Source of the DNA: an uncultured Gammaproteobacteria bacterium
Lineage (GTDB): Bacteria > Pseudomonadota > Gammaproteobacteria > UBA4575
NCBI GenBank assembly: GCA_905479295.1
Contig: CAJQLY010000022.1
Coordinates: 1 to 59,047, forward strand
Direction: 5' to 3'
Length of the DNA: 59,047 nt
Both the position numbers and the translations under genes were made by a program. The notes beneath the pieces were generated by a model. The model saw nothing but the letters and a program-made list of their open reading frames with translations, was not told the origin of the DNA and searched no databases. Shown one piece after another: positions 45,373-55,306 of this stretch (its first letter is position 1; every line of letters begins with the position of its first letter).

Positions 45373-46204
45373 GATTATTGAGAAAAAAGATATCACGCTT
45401 GCGGTAGCGCAAGCCTTAGCAGAAGACATGGGCAGTGGTGATATCACGGCTGCCCTTTGTTCAAACAAGCCAACTCAAGCCAAGATCATTAGCCGTGAAA
45501 CAGCCATACTTTGTGGTCAAGCTTGGTTTATTGAAAGCTTCCAGCAATTAGATAGCAGCATTATCATCGACTGGCAGCATCAGGATGGTGACCTACTGAC
45601 TGCCAATGATGTTGTCTGCCACTTACACGGCCCGGCACGTGCCTTACTTAGCGCAGAACGTACCGCCCTGAATTTCCTACAGACACTATCGGCTACAGCG
45701 ACAGTCACACATGAATTTCTACAACAGATCGCTGCAAATAGTCGCACTAAACTCTTAGACACACGCAAAACTATCCCAGGATTACGTCAGGCACAAAAAT
45801 ATGCCGTACGCTGTGGTGGTGGTATGAATCACCGCATTGGCCTATTTGACGCCTATCTGATCAAAGAGAATCATATCGCAGCCTGTGGCTCGATTATCCA
45901 GGCAGTATCTCAAGCACGCACTTTACACAGTGATCGCAGTATTGAAGTAGAAGTCGAGAATATTGATGAGTTACGTCAAGCAATCAGCGCGGGAGCCGAT
46001 CGCGCCCTACTGGATAACTTTAGCTATGAACAGGTCGAACAGGCAGTCGTTCTGGCTAATGGTGAAATTGAATTAGAGGTTTCAGGCAATATCGAAGGTG
46101 ATCAAATTGCTCGCCTATCTGCGTTACAGGTTGACTATATTTCGTCTGGCGCACTGACCAAACATATTCGCGCCATCGATTACTCGATGCGCTTTCAAAA
46201 GTAG
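45365..46204 (+). CDS. nadC: Nicotinate-nucleotide pyrophosphorylase (carboxylating)
   Basis: NadC makes nicotinate mononucleotide from quinolinate and PRPP. The 279-residue protein starts at MSKIIEKKDITLAVAQALAEDMGSGDITA. It has RTALNFLQTLSATAT, LDTRKTIPGLRQAQKYAVRCGGGMNHRIGLFDAYLIKENH and VEVENIDELRQAI. I use the ATG at 45,365; the ORF-track start is 20 codons upstream and lies in the symporter remnant. No strong ribosome-binding site is obvious, which may be a consequence of the scar. It is convergent with mazG. Confidence 0.94.
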   Translation: MSKIIEKKDITLAVAQALAEDMGSGDITAALCSNKPTQAKIISRETAILCGQAWFIESFQQLDSSIIIDWQHQDGDLLTANDVVCHLHGPARALLSAERTALNFLQTLSATATVTHEFLQQIAANSRTKLLDTRKTIPGLRQAQKYAVRCGGGMNHRIGLFDAYLIKENHIAACGSIIQAVSQARTLHSDRSIEVEVENIDELRQAISAGADRALLDNFSYEQVEQAVVLANGEIELEVSGNIEGDQIARLSALQVDYISSGALTKHIRAIDYSMRFQK

Positions 46205-46227
46205 TAAACCTATACTCGCTCTAACGT

Positions 46228-47091
46228 TTAGGTTTGCGTCTCTCGCTTGACCTGTTGCCAACGTTGCTCTAGCTCGTCAACCGACAGTGCAGACACCTGC
46301 AGTCCTTCCGCCTTAATCTGCTGCTCCATACAGCGAAAGCGAGTTTCAAATTTTTGATTCGCTTGTTGTAGAGCATTACCGCTATCTAATTTCAAATGTC
46401 GTGAAAGGTTGACCACACTAAAAAGCACATCGCCTAGCTCATCTTCAACTGCCGCTTCTGAGACGACACCAGGTGTCTGTTCAAGCTGTGACATGGCCTC
46501 TTCAATCTCAGCCAACTCCTCATGTACTTTTAGTAATACAGCTTTGGCATCTGCCCAATCAAAGTTAACCTTTGACGCCTTTTTCTGCAGCTTATATGCA
46601 ACCACCCAGGGTCCTTGTCCAACACTAACACCCGCTAGAGCAGACTCATCTAACTCACTATTAGATGCATCACTTTGTAGCTTACGCTCTGCTAGTTTCA
46701 TCTGCTCCCAGTCAGGCTTACCAGTGGCCAACTCTGACTCCAAACCAAATACATGTGGATGCCGTCGCTGCATCTTGTGACTGATCGCTGCAACTACATC
46801 CTCAAAACAGAATGCCTTAATCTCTTCAGCCATTTGCGCGTGATAGACCACTTGCAGTAAAAGATCACCAAGTTCATCGCACAGCCCAGGCATATCATCA
46901 CGCAAGATCGCATCTACTACTTCATGTGCCTCTTCTACCGTATAAGGTGCAATCGTCTTAAAACTTTGCTGCTGATCCCATGGACAGCCGCTTTCAGGAT
47001 CACGCAGACGACGCATAATCGTTAACAACTCTTGCATCTTCTCAGTCATATTATTGTTATCCACTGTCGCCACCTTATTTAGCTGGGCCAT
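46228..47091 (-). CDS. mazG: Nucleoside triphosphate pyrophosphohydrolase MazG
   Basis: MazG hydrolyses NTPs, including ppGpp-related and abnormal nucleotides, to NMPs. Of 287 residues, the first MazG domain holds LRDPESGCPWDQQQSFKTIAPYTVEEAHEVVDAI and LCDELGDLLLQVVYHAQMAEE with the EExxE metal pattern, and the second has VSEAAVEDELGDVLFSVVNLSRHL. This two-domain plan matches the Escherichia coli enzyme. An ATG 14 codons in (MTEKMQELL) is an alternative start. It is divergent from cmoA. Confidence 0.92.
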   Translation of the reverse strand: MAQLNKVATVDNNNMTEKMQELLTIMRRLRDPESGCPWDQQQSFKTIAPYTVEEAHEVVDAILRDDMPGLCDELGDLLLQVVYHAQMAEEIKAFCFEDVVAAISHKMQRRHPHVFGLESELATGKPDWEQMKLAERKLQSDASNSELDESALAGVSVGQGPWVVAYKLQKKASKVNFDWADAKAVLLKVHEELAEIEEAMSQLEQTPGVVSEAAVEDELGDVLFSVVNLSRHLKLDSGNALQQANQKFETRFRCMEQQIKAEGLQVSALSVDELEQRWQQVKRETQT

Positions 47092-47241
47092 GACAATGGC
47101 TCAATAACCCCATCATACAATATTGATCAAATAATGATGGTTATTCACTACGGCTTGTCCGCCAGCAGAATGAAACAAACAAGGCTATACTTAATGGACT
47201 CTTAAATGATCGACATAGCCACCCTTAGCCGCAATTAGAAA

Positions 47242-47967
47242 ATGCCAAAAGACGAAATTTACCGACACCCTGTAGAAACTATCGAAGACTTTTGCTTCGA
47301 TCAAACTGTCAGTGCTGCCTTCGATGACATGGTCGAACGTTCGGTACCTGGCTATCGCACCTTGATCGCTAATATCGGTCCTATTGCGGCCCACTTCCTA
47401 ACAGCAGGTGGTCGAGCTTATGACTTAGGCTGTTCTCATGGGGCAGCTTCCCTTGCTATCTTTCAGGCATTAAAAGAGAACAAAAGAAAAATCATTGCAG
47501 TAGATAGTGCCACAGCCATGATTGACGCCTGTCGTAGCCGTATTGCTGCCGCCGGGGCTGAGCAATGGATAGAGACTGAAACAGCCAAACTACAAGATGT
47601 CCCGATCGAAGATGCCGCAGTAATCGTCTTAAACCTCACCTTGCAGTTCATCCCAATTGCAGAACGAGATGACATTATCAAACAGCTTTACCAAGGTCTA
47701 AATATGGGTGGCGCCTGTATCCTGACAGAAAAAATTGAATTGGCAGCACCCGCTGATGATCAATTATTCCGTGAGCTACATGAGAACTTTAAACGTGCAA
47801 ACTTATACAGCGACCTTGAGATTAGTCAAAAACGTAAGGCCTTAGAAAATGTCTTATTACGTGAATCTTTAGCCATGCATGAACAGCGTCTACATCAGGC
47901 CGGTTTCCGTCAGGTGCAAGTTTGGTTTCAATGCTTAAGCTTTGTTTCAATACTGGCGATCAAATGA
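47242..47967 (+). CDS. cmoA: Carboxy-S-adenosyl-L-methionine synthase
   Basis: CmoA makes carboxy-SAM from SAM and prephenate for the modification of tRNA wobble uridine 34 to 5-oxyacetic acid uridine. The 241 residues include FDQTVSAAFDDMVERSVPGYRTLI, the SAM-binding YDLGCSHGAASLAI, and IVLNLTLQFIP. The C-terminus includes RESLAMHEQRLHQAGF. Its stop overlaps the start of cmoB by ATGA, so the two are translationally coupled. pheA, which uses the shared prephenate pool, is elsewhere in the window. Confidence 0.96.
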   Translation: MPKDEIYRHPVETIEDFCFDQTVSAAFDDMVERSVPGYRTLIANIGPIAAHFLTAGGRAYDLGCSHGAASLAIFQALKENKRKIIAVDSATAMIDACRSRIAAAGAEQWIETETAKLQDVPIEDAAVIVLNLTLQFIPIAERDDIIKQLYQGLNMGGACILTEKIELAAPADDQLFRELHENFKRANLYSDLEISQKRKALENVLLRESLAMHEQRLHQAGFRQVQVWFQCLSFVSILAIK

Positions 47968-48944
47968 AGTTAGAGCATTACAGTGACTTACTCCATGCCG
48001 ATCTAACTACAGCAGAATGGCAAAGGGAATTAACAGAACAGCTAGAGACCATCTTCGCTCATCCCTCTCATGGCCATTTCGATAAGTGGCTAGCGGCTGT
48101 TGATAGCCTACCTAAAGCTATCAGTACAAACTTTGACTTTACTAAAGGCGTTGCCCAAGTCGGCCACCCAGATGATTTAGACTCAGAGCATCTAACTGAC
48201 ACCATTAATGCTTTAAAGACCTTATCACCATGGCGTAAAGGCCCATTCAATTATTGTGGTATTGCTATCGATAGTGAATGGCAATGCCAACAAAAATGGG
48301 GGCGTTTTGAAAAACATCTGGGCAAGATGCATGGCAAACGTGTCCTAGATGTTGGCTGTGGCAATGGATACTACATGTTACGCATGCTGGGTGCTGGTGC
48401 CGAACAGGTTATTGGTGTGGACCCTGGCTTACTTTTTTTAGCCCAATTTCAAGCCATCATTCAGACACTTAAATGTAGGCCCAATGCTCACCTCTTACCT
48501 CTGCCTTTTGAACAGCTACCAGCTGGCTTGGACAACTTTGATCATGTGCTTTCTTTTGGTGTGCTCTATCACCGACGTCAACCAGAAGAACATCTAAGCC
48601 AACTGCATGATCGTCTGCAAGCTGGCGGTACACTCTATTTAGAGACGTTAATATTAGAAACTGAAGAGCATTGTGAGCTCGTACCAGAAGATCGCTATGC
48701 CGGCATGCGCAATGTATGGAGTATTGCTAGCCCTAGTTTTATCAAACATCAGCTCCAGAGTGTTGGCTTTGAAGATGTAGAATGCTTAGACCAAACCACA
48801 ACCAACTTAAATGAACAGCGTGCTAGTGCATGGATGACAAATTATTCATTAGAGAATTTTCTAAACCCTACCGATCACAGTAAAACCATCGAAGGCCACC
48901 CCGCACCTGTCCGTGGATTATTTCGCGCTATCAAACCAAATTAA
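47964..48944 (+). CDS. cmoB: tRNA U34 carboxymethyltransferase
   Basis: CmoB transfers the carboxymethyl group of carboxy-SAM to hydroxyuridine 34 of tRNAs. The protein has 326 residues from the ATG that overlaps the cmoA stop; the ORF-track start is 14 codons earlier in another frame. WRKGPFNYCGIAIDSEWQCQQKW is a CmoB block, followed by VLDVGCGNGYYMLRMLGAGAEQVIGVDP as the SAM site and FDHVLSFGVLYHRRQPEEHL. The length matches the Escherichia coli enzyme. Confidence 0.96.
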   Translation: MKLEHYSDLLHADLTTAEWQRELTEQLETIFAHPSHGHFDKWLAAVDSLPKAISTNFDFTKGVAQVGHPDDLDSEHLTDTINALKTLSPWRKGPFNYCGIAIDSEWQCQQKWGRFEKHLGKMHGKRVLDVGCGNGYYMLRMLGAGAEQVIGVDPGLLFLAQFQAIIQTLKCRPNAHLLPLPFEQLPAGLDNFDHVLSFGVLYHRRQPEEHLSQLHDRLQAGGTLYLETLILETEEHCELVPEDRYAGMRNVWSIASPSFIKHQLQSVGFEDVECLDQTTTNLNEQRASAWMTNYSLENFLNPTDHSKTIEGHPAPVRGLFRAIKPN

Positions 48945-48991
48945 AAGTTTAATCGCACAATCCAAACACTTATAACACCGCACCATCCTGA

Positions 48992-49414
<423 letters not shown>

Positions 49415-49433
49415 AAATTTATAAGGACTATAT

Positions 49434-50726
49434 GTGAAAAAGATTACTGCTTTCTTATCTCTAGCTTTGACCAGCATCATGCTCCCTGGGCTAGCGATGG
49501 CTGATGAACTTAATGGCGCTGATACCTCCTGGATACTCACCTCAACCGCCTTAGTCTTATTTATGACTATCCCAGGTTTAGCTCTATTTTATGCTGGCCT
49601 AGTACGTAGTAAAAACGTGCTTTCTGTCCTAATGCAGTGTTTTGCTATCACCTGTGTAGCCTCTGTTTTATGGCTCATACTAGGTTATAGCCTGAGCTTT
49701 AGCGACGGTGGCAGCATGAATGCCTGGCTCGGTGGCAACGGTAACGCTATGTTAGCCAATGTCACTCGTGACAGCTTATCTGGCAACATACCTGAAACTG
49801 TTTTTGTCATGTTTCAGATGACCTTTGCGATCATTACACCAGCACTAATCGTTGGTGCATTTGCTGAACGCATGCGTTTTTCAGCGATGCTTTGGTTCAC
49901 TATTTTCTGGATGTTCTTAGTCTACTTCCCAGTCTGTCATTGGGTCTGGGGTGGTGGTTGGTTGAGCGATATGGGTGCAATGGATTTCGCTGGTGGCCTA
50001 GTCGTACATATCACTGCAGGTGTAGGTGCACTAGTTGCTGCCATCATGGTTGGTAATCGCCATGGTTTCCCAACCACACCTTTACCTCCACATAATCTAA
50101 CCATGACGGTTACCGGTGCGGGTATGCTCTGGGTCGGTTGGTTTGGCTTCAATGGCGGTAGTGCACTCGCTGCTAATGGTGATGCCGGCATGGCCATTCT
50201 AGTGACACACATCAGTGCTGCTCTAGCCTCACTCACTTGGATGTTCTTAGAGTGGATCAAATACGGCAAACCTAGCGTACTAGGTATCGTCACTGGCATG
50301 GTCGCAGGATTAGGTAGTATCACGCCTGCTTCAGGTTTTGTTGGCCCTATGGGCGCGATCATTATTGGTATCAGTGCCGGTATTATCTGCTTTAGCGCGA
50401 CTAACTTTATCAAGCGCACATTGAAGATTGATGATTCCTTAGATGTATTCCCAGTCCACGGGGTCGGCGGCATCATTGGTACTATCCTGACCGGTGTTTT
50501 TGTAGCCAGTCAATTTGGAGGAGTCGGTCTAGCCGAGGGAGTCAGTATTTCTGATCAAGTCATGATCCAAATCACTGCAGTAGGTGCAGTCATTGCATGG
50601 ACCGCTGTTGCCAGTTTCATTTGTCTCAAGGCAGCAGATTTAATTTGTGGTTTACGCATTGATCAAGAGTCTGAAACTAACGGTCTCGATATCAGTGAAC
50701 ATGAGGAGAAGGGCTACAATCTATAG
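49434..50726 (+). CDS. amtB: Ammonium transporter AmtB
   Basis: AmtB is an inner-membrane ammonium channel. The 430-residue protein has a signal peptide (ending ...GLAMA). About eleven membrane helices follow, and the family blocks include TIPGLALFYAGLVRSKNVLSVLMQ, FAERMRFSAMLWFTIFWMFLVYFPVCHWVWG and DFAGGLVVHITAGVGAL (with the pore His in HITAG). VFPVHGVGGIIGTILTGVF holds the second His. The start is a GTG with AAGGAC 7 bases before. It is co-transcribed with glnK and ends at a strong terminator. Confidence 0.96.
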   Translation: MKKITAFLSLALTSIMLPGLAMADELNGADTSWILTSTALVLFMTIPGLALFYAGLVRSKNVLSVLMQCFAITCVASVLWLILGYSLSFSDGGSMNAWLGGNGNAMLANVTRDSLSGNIPETVFVMFQMTFAIITPALIVGAFAERMRFSAMLWFTIFWMFLVYFPVCHWVWGGGWLSDMGAMDFAGGLVVHITAGVGALVAAIMVGNRHGFPTTPLPPHNLTMTVTGAGMLWVGWFGFNGGSALAANGDAGMAILVTHISAALASLTWMFLEWIKYGKPSVLGIVTGMVAGLGSITPASGFVGPMGAIIIGISAGIICFSATNFIKRTLKIDDSLDVFPVHGVGGIIGTILTGVFVASQFGGVGLAEGVSISDQVMIQITAVGAVIAWTAVASFICLKAADLICGLRIDQESETNGLDISEHEEKGYNL

Positions 50727-50750
50727 CCTGAGTTACTTCATTCACTAAAA

Positions 50751-50786
50751 AAGCGACCCCGAGGAAACTCTGGGGCCGCTTTTTTT
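50751..50786 (+). terminator. Intrinsic terminator after amtB
   Basis: AAGCGACCCCGAG-GAAA-CTCTGGGGCCGCTTTTTTT is a GC-rich hairpin with a GAAA tetraloop and a run of seven T's, 25 bases after the amtB stop. A mismatch and a small bulge do not weaken the call. It ends the glnK-amtB transcript. Confidence 0.88.
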
Positions 50787-50904
50787 CCCTTCTTTTGGGC
50801 TCTAATCCTATATATGCAGTAGTAGACCCCTTTCCTACTGATATTTTCATCAACTCTGAACAGCTTTAGTGCTATTCACTGCCACACTCACCTATAATGC
50901 CTAG

Positions 50905-52227
50905 GTGAATACCAACATACAGCAATCAACCTTGCCCAAAAAAACCCTCGCGCAAGAGCATAATATCGACGAGCAGAAGATCTGTAAGCATGCAAAGCGT
51001 GTCGTCAACACCCTGACCAATAAAGGATACCAAGCCTATCTGGTCGGTGGGTGTGTGCGTGACCTCTTACTCAATATCACACCAAAAGATTTTGATATTG
51101 CGACCAATGCAACGCCGGAAGAAGTACGTAGCTTATTTGATCGCAGCCGTATCATTGGTCGACGCTTCCAAATTGTTCATGTTTATTATGGACGTGAGTT
51201 TCTTGAGGTCTCAACCTTTCGTGCGCAGGTATCAAATAGTGCGAGCAGCCCAAACACTCAATTCAATAATGGTCAAATCACACGTGATAATACTTTTGGC
51301 ACTATCGATGAAGATGCTTTAAGGCGTGATTTCTCAATCAATGCACTCTACTACGACTTGGCTGAATCTGCGGTTTTAGATTTCTGCTCAGGTATGGATG
51401 CAGTAAAGAATCGTTACTTACGTATGATTGGAGATCCAGTCACACGTTACCGAGAAGACCCCGTACGTATGTTACGTGCCATGCGTTTCCGTGCAAAACT
51501 GGGGTTAGAAATTGAAGAGGACACCGCAGCACCTATCGCCGAGTGTACACATCTATTGAATGATATTTCTTCTGCTCGACTATTCGATGAGACCATCAAA
51601 CTATTTCACAGTGGCCATGCTGTAAATTGTTTTCATGAGTTAAAACACTACGGCTTATTTCAACAACTGTTCCCAATGACAGACAAAGAGTTAGGCCATG
51701 ACCCACAGTTACAAGATTTCATTGTTGGCGCCTTGAGTAGTACAGATACACGCATCAATATCGGCAAAAGTGTCAACCCGGCTTTCATCTTTGCCGTATT
51801 ACTTTGGCGTTCATTCCAACACGCTGTGACCAAACGCACTCACAATGGCAAGATTAGTCCAGAAAGTCTCTGGGATGCAGGGCGAAATACAATCTTTCGT
51901 CAAGCCAGTCACACGACTATCCCAAAACGATTTGCCATTACTATTTGTGAAATATGGAAATTTCAAAGTCGCTTTGAGCGCATCCGTGGCCGTCAGATCC
52001 CTGACTTTATCGCTCACCCTCGCTTTCGTGCCGCTTATGATTTCATGTGCCTACGCTCACTGCTCGGCGAAGTCACTCAAGCTGAGGCTGACTGGTGGAC
52101 TGATATCCAGAAATGTGACGCTGAGGAAAAGCAATTAATGATTGAGCAGCGCCCAGAACCTAAACGAGAGCCTAAGTCAAAATCTAGAGCATCTAAGAAC
52201 AATCAAAAAAATATTAAATCTGAGTAG
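50905..52227 (+). CDS. pcnB: Poly(A) polymerase I
   Basis: PcnB adds poly(A) tails that mark RNAs for decay. The 440-residue protein has the class II nucleotidyltransferase signature YLVGGCVRDLLLNITPKDFDIATNATPEEV and then RRDFSINALYYDL, with DPVRMLRAMRFRAKLGLEIEE, HLLNDISSARLFDETIKLF and a basic C-terminal tail rich in Lys and Arg. It differs from CCA-adding enzymes in length and in the C-terminal region. The start is a GTG. It leads a plus-strand run pcnB-folK-dNK-panB-panC, a Pseudomonas-like order. Confidence 0.94.
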   Translation: MNTNIQQSTLPKKTLAQEHNIDEQKICKHAKRVVNTLTNKGYQAYLVGGCVRDLLLNITPKDFDIATNATPEEVRSLFDRSRIIGRRFQIVHVYYGREFLEVSTFRAQVSNSASSPNTQFNNGQITRDNTFGTIDEDALRRDFSINALYYDLAESAVLDFCSGMDAVKNRYLRMIGDPVTRYREDPVRMLRAMRFRAKLGLEIEEDTAAPIAECTHLLNDISSARLFDETIKLFHSGHAVNCFHELKHYGLFQQLFPMTDKELGHDPQLQDFIVGALSSTDTRINIGKSVNPAFIFAVLLWRSFQHAVTKRTHNGKISPESLWDAGRNTIFRQASHTTIPKRFAITICEIWKFQSRFERIRGRQIPDFIAHPRFRAAYDFMCLRSLLGEVTQAEADWWTDIQKCDAEEKQLMIEQRPEPKREPKSKSRASKNNQKNIKSE

Positions 52228-52247
52228 ATCGACCCATTAAAATCGAT

Positions 52248-52748
52248 ATGAAAAAGAATTACCGAACACTCGCTTACATCGGATTAGGCAGTAATTTACA
52301 AGATCCTAGCACTCAGATCGCCATTGCATTGCGTGAGTTAGCCTTGCTCCCTAAAAGTGATTTACAGCAACATTCTGGACTTTATCTGAGTCGGCCAATG
52401 GGCCCGCCTGACCAGCCGGTTTACGTCAATGCAGTCGCCAGCATCAAGACACATTTAGAAGCTGAAGAACTACTTAACCATCTGCAGTCAATTGAAAACA
52501 AGCACGGTCGTGAACGTTTAGGTGAACATTGGGGCCCACGCACATTAGATTTAGATATCCTCAGCTACGGCAACAAAAAAATTAATAGCCCACGCTTAAA
52601 CATCCCCCATCCAGGTGTACGTCTGCGTGAATTCGTACTCTACCCATTGCAAGAAATAGATAAAAACCTCATCATCGCTGGTGTAGGTAGAGTCGATCGC
52701 CTATCTCAAAAATGCTATGCCAATGGATTGGCGTTACTAGAAGAATAG
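52248..52748 (+). CDS. folK: Hydroxymethyl-dihydropterin pyrophosphokinase
   Basis: FolK activates 6-hydroxymethyl-7,8-dihydropterin with ATP for folate synthesis. The 166-residue protein has AYIGLGSNLQDPSTQI, YLSRPMGPPDQPVYVNAVA and the signature ERLGEHWGPRTLDLDILSYG, followed by IPHPGVRLREFVLYPLQEI. All match the family. It lies 20 bases after pcnB and is followed by a kinase gene. Confidence 0.96.
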   Translation: MKKNYRTLAYIGLGSNLQDPSTQIAIALRELALLPKSDLQQHSGLYLSRPMGPPDQPVYVNAVASIKTHLEAEELLNHLQSIENKHGRERLGEHWGPRTLDLDILSYGNKKINSPRLNIPHPGVRLREFVLYPLQEIDKNLIIAGVGRVDRLSQKCYANGLALLEE

Positions 52749-52765
52749 ACGAAAAGAAAAATATT

Positions 52766-53416
52766 ATGGGTTCAACATTACCAGATTTCGTTGTTATAGA
52801 AGGACCGATAGGTGTCGGGAAATCAAGTCTGGCCTCCCGTATAGCACTCGACTTTGAAGCAGATTTGGTGCGTGAAGAAATAGAAGAAAACCCATTCCTC
52901 GATCACTTCTATCAACGCCCCAGTGAAGCGGCACTATCAGCACAACTATTCTTCTTGATGCAGCGCACAAAGCAAATGCAGGGCTTACGACAAAGCAGTA
53001 TCTTCAACCATAGCAAGGTAGCTGATTATCTATTAGAAAAAGATCAGCTATTTGCTCAAGTTACACTCTCACCAATTGAGTATGATCTTTACCAACAGGT
53101 GTTTGAACACCTAGTTATTGATGCACCAACCCCCGATTTAGTCGTTTATCTACAAGCACCAGTAAATACCTTAATGGAGCGCATTAAAAAACGGGGACGT
53201 CACATAGAGCGCCATATCGAACCTACCTATCTAGAGCGCCTAAATGAAGCTTATGCCAACTTTTTTCACCACTATTCGGCAGCCCCTCTTTTAGTTGTCA
53301 ATGCTGCTGACATTGATTTTATTAACAATGAAGGTGACTATGAGCAACTCAAGACACAAATCCTAAACACTACTAGCGGCCGGCATTACTTTAATCCGCT
53401 ACCCTTCGCGAGCTAA
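52766..53416 (+). CDS. Deoxynucleoside kinase family protein
   Basis: A kinase of 216 residues of the deoxynucleoside kinase family. The P-loop is VVIEGPIGVGKSSLASRIA, with EIEENPFLDHFYQRPSEAALSAQLFFL and the substrate-contact VVYLQAPVNTLMERIKKRGRHIE. Such genes are often placed between folK and panB in gammaproteobacteria. I begin at the ATG (MGSTLPDF); the ORF track extends into folK. The natural substrate (deoxyadenosine, deoxyguanosine or others) cannot be told by sequence. Distance to panB is six bases. Confidence 0.9.
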   Translation: MGSTLPDFVVIEGPIGVGKSSLASRIALDFEADLVREEIEENPFLDHFYQRPSEAALSAQLFFLMQRTKQMQGLRQSSIFNHSKVADYLLEKDQLFAQVTLSPIEYDLYQQVFEHLVIDAPTPDLVVYLQAPVNTLMERIKKRGRHIERHIEPTYLERLNEAYANFFHHYSAAPLLVVNAADIDFINNEGDYEQLKTQILNTTSGRHYFNPLPFAS

Positions 53417-53421
53417 TAAGC

Positions 53422-54213
53422 ATGAGTCTGCAAGCAGAATATGGTCTCGGTGTAAGTGAATTATGCGCAATGAGTAAACGTGGTGAAAAAATCGCCTGTT
53501 TGACCGCCTATGACGCCAGCTTTGCGCAGGTACTTGATCAGGCGGGTGTCGATATCATCCTTGTTGGTGACTCCCTAGGCATGGTCATCCAAGGCCATGA
53601 TTCAACGGTCTCAGTTAGCATGGAAGATATGATTTATCACAGCGCTTGCGTGAGCTCGATAAGCAAACGTGCGCTGATACTGGTTGATATGCCTTTTATG
53701 AGTTACAGCAATATCGAGCAAGCCCTATTTAACGCAACCCGCCTAATGCAAGAAGGTGGTGCGCAAATGGTGAAATTGGAAGCCACTGAACGTCAAAGTG
53801 AAGTCGTGGCAGAGATGAGCGCCTGCGGCATCCCAGTCTGCGCCCACCTTGGCTTGCGTCCGCAATACATCCATAAGTTGGGCGGCTATCAACGTCAGGG
53901 GCAAGATAGCGAGTCTGCTGAACAAATCTTACAAGACGCCATTAGCTTAGAAAAAGCAGGTGCCGACTTACTCCTTGTTGAATGTATTACGCATACATTA
54001 GCCGCCAAGATTCAACAAACAGTCTCGATTCCAGTGATCGGTATCGGTGCAGGTAAAAATTGTGACGGCCAAATCCTAGTACTGCAGGATATCCTTGGCA
54101 TTACGCCTGGGAAAACACCCAGCTTTGCAAAAAACTATCTAAATGAAGGTGGCATTCAAGCCGCAGTGCAAGCCTATATTGCCGAAGTGAAATCTGGCGA
54201 CTTCCCCAGCTAA
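53422..54213 (+). CDS. panB: 3-methyl-2-oxobutanoate hydroxymethyltransferase
   Basis: PanB makes ketopantoate for pantothenate and CoA synthesis. The 263-residue protein has CLTAYDASFAQVLDQAGVDIILVGDSLGMVIQGHDSTVSVSMEDM, VKLEATERQSEVV and ICAHLG-like CGIPVCAHLGLRPQ, and ends with GIGAGKNCDGQILVLQDILGI. The metal and substrate residues (Asp and Glu) are present. It is directly upstream of panC, the standard pair. Confidence 0.96.
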   Translation: MSLQAEYGLGVSELCAMSKRGEKIACLTAYDASFAQVLDQAGVDIILVGDSLGMVIQGHDSTVSVSMEDMIYHSACVSSISKRALILVDMPFMSYSNIEQALFNATRLMQEGGAQMVKLEATERQSEVVAEMSACGIPVCAHLGLRPQYIHKLGGYQRQGQDSESAEQILQDAISLEKAGADLLLVECITHTLAAKIQQTVSIPVIGIGAGKNCDGQILVLQDILGITPGKTPSFAKNYLNEGGIQAAVQAYIAEVKSGDFPS

Positions 54214-54228
54214 AGCATAGAACATAGT

Positions 54229-55095
54229 ATGAATATTATTGAACACCCGCGTCCCTTACGCGCCCAAACTCGACAATGGCGTCGCAACCAGAAAAGTATC
54301 GCATTAGTCCCAACAATGGGACATCTACACGACGGACATCTAGCCCTAGTCGAGCATGCGAAGACACAGGCTGACCACGTCATAGTGAGTATCTTCGTCA
54401 ATCCATTGCAGTTTGATAATGCCACTGATTTGAAGTCCTACCCCAGTAGTATTGCCTCGGACTTACAGCAACTCTCATCACTCGGCGTTGATGCTATTTT
54501 TAAGCCCACAGTGGATTTGCTATACCCACTAGGTTTAGAGCTTGCACCGAAGATTCATATTCCCCTATTAGGTGACGAGTTTTGTGGTGCACATAGACCT
54601 AGACACTTTGATGGCGTTGCCACCATTGTGAGCAAACTGTTTAATTTAATAGAGCCCGACATCGCCGTGTTTGGCCGCAAAGACTATCAGCAACTTCTGA
54701 TTATTCAGCGCTTAGTCTCCGAGTTGAACTTCAATATTCAGATAAAAGCATTAGATACCGTGCGGACAGGAGATGGCTTAGCCCTAAGCTCGCGTAATGC
54801 GCATTTATCTACCGAAGAACGTGAGCTTGCTTGCATGCTCTACGCTACGCTGAAGGATGTTGCTGAGCAGACTGAGCAACATCAACTAACCGATAATCTG
54901 CCAGCCCTACTTGATCAGGCTATAACACGATTAAGCCAAGCATCATTTAAGGTTGAATACCTTGATCTCAGAGACGCAAATGACTTACAAGCCATTCAAG
55001 CTGGAACCACTCAAGCTATCGTTCTAGCTGCCGTGCAACTAGGCAAGGTGCGATTAATCGATAACATCCTATTTAAACTAGCAGATCGGACTTAA
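54229..55095 (+). CDS. panC: Pantothenate synthetase
   Basis: PanC ligates pantoate and beta-alanine with ATP. VPTMGHLHDGHLALVEHA carries the HxGH-like motif, followed by VSIFVNPLQFDNATDL, CGAHRPRHFDGVATIVSKLFN and VFGRKDYQQLLIIQRLV. DGLALSSRN near the end is the KMSKS-like loop. At 288 residues it is normal. It closes the folK-dNK-panB-panC run. panD is not in the window. Confidence 0.96.
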   Translation: MNIIEHPRPLRAQTRQWRRNQKSIALVPTMGHLHDGHLALVEHAKTQADHVIVSIFVNPLQFDNATDLKSYPSSIASDLQQLSSLGVDAIFKPTVDLLYPLGLELAPKIHIPLLGDEFCGAHRPRHFDGVATIVSKLFNLIEPDIAVFGRKDYQQLLIIQRLVSELNFNIQIKALDTVRTGDGLALSSRNAHLSTEERELACMLYATLKDVAEQTEQHQLTDNLPALLDQAITRLSQASFKVEYLDLRDANDLQAIQAGTTQAIVLAAVQLGKVRLIDNILFKLADRT

Positions 55096-55124
55096 TATTT
55101 AGTCAAACTGACCGTCTGAAAGAG

Positions 55125-55151
55125 TTGTATAAGCATTTTCTGGTGTATACT
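55125..55151 (+). promoter_or_regulatory. Weak promoter candidate for 34-residue ORF
   Basis: TTGTAT (55,125-55,130) and TATACT (55,146-55,151) lie 38 bases before the ORF start, with a short spacer of 15 bases. The -10 is good but the spacing is poor. It is offered because the small gene has its own terminator and needs a promoter. Confidence 0.3.
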
Positions 55152-55188
55152 AGTGGCTGTTATCGAGAATATATTATGGAGTATAGAT

Positions 55189-55293
55189 ATGGCATGGCTT
55201 GTAATCGGATGTGTTGTTCTAGCCGTAGTGATTAACTTGGCGGCCCAGTTGAACATATTCAAACACCTTAAGAACGGCACTATCTACCGATAG
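55189..55293 (+). CDS. 34-residue single-helix membrane peptide
   Basis: An ORF below the track cut-off. MAWLVIGCVVLAVVINLAAQ is a hydrophobic helix, followed by the basic tail LNIFKHLKNGTIYR. GGAG lies 8-11 bases before the ATG, and a perfect strong terminator begins 14 bases after the stop. The inside-positive tail predicts an N-out, C-in membrane peptide. The gene is placed alone between panC and pgi. These features indicate a real, separately transcribed small membrane protein of unknown function. Confidence 0.7.
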   Translation: MAWLVIGCVVLAVVINLAAQLNIFKHLKNGTIYR

Positions 55294-55306
55294 GGTCTAG
55301 TTCAAG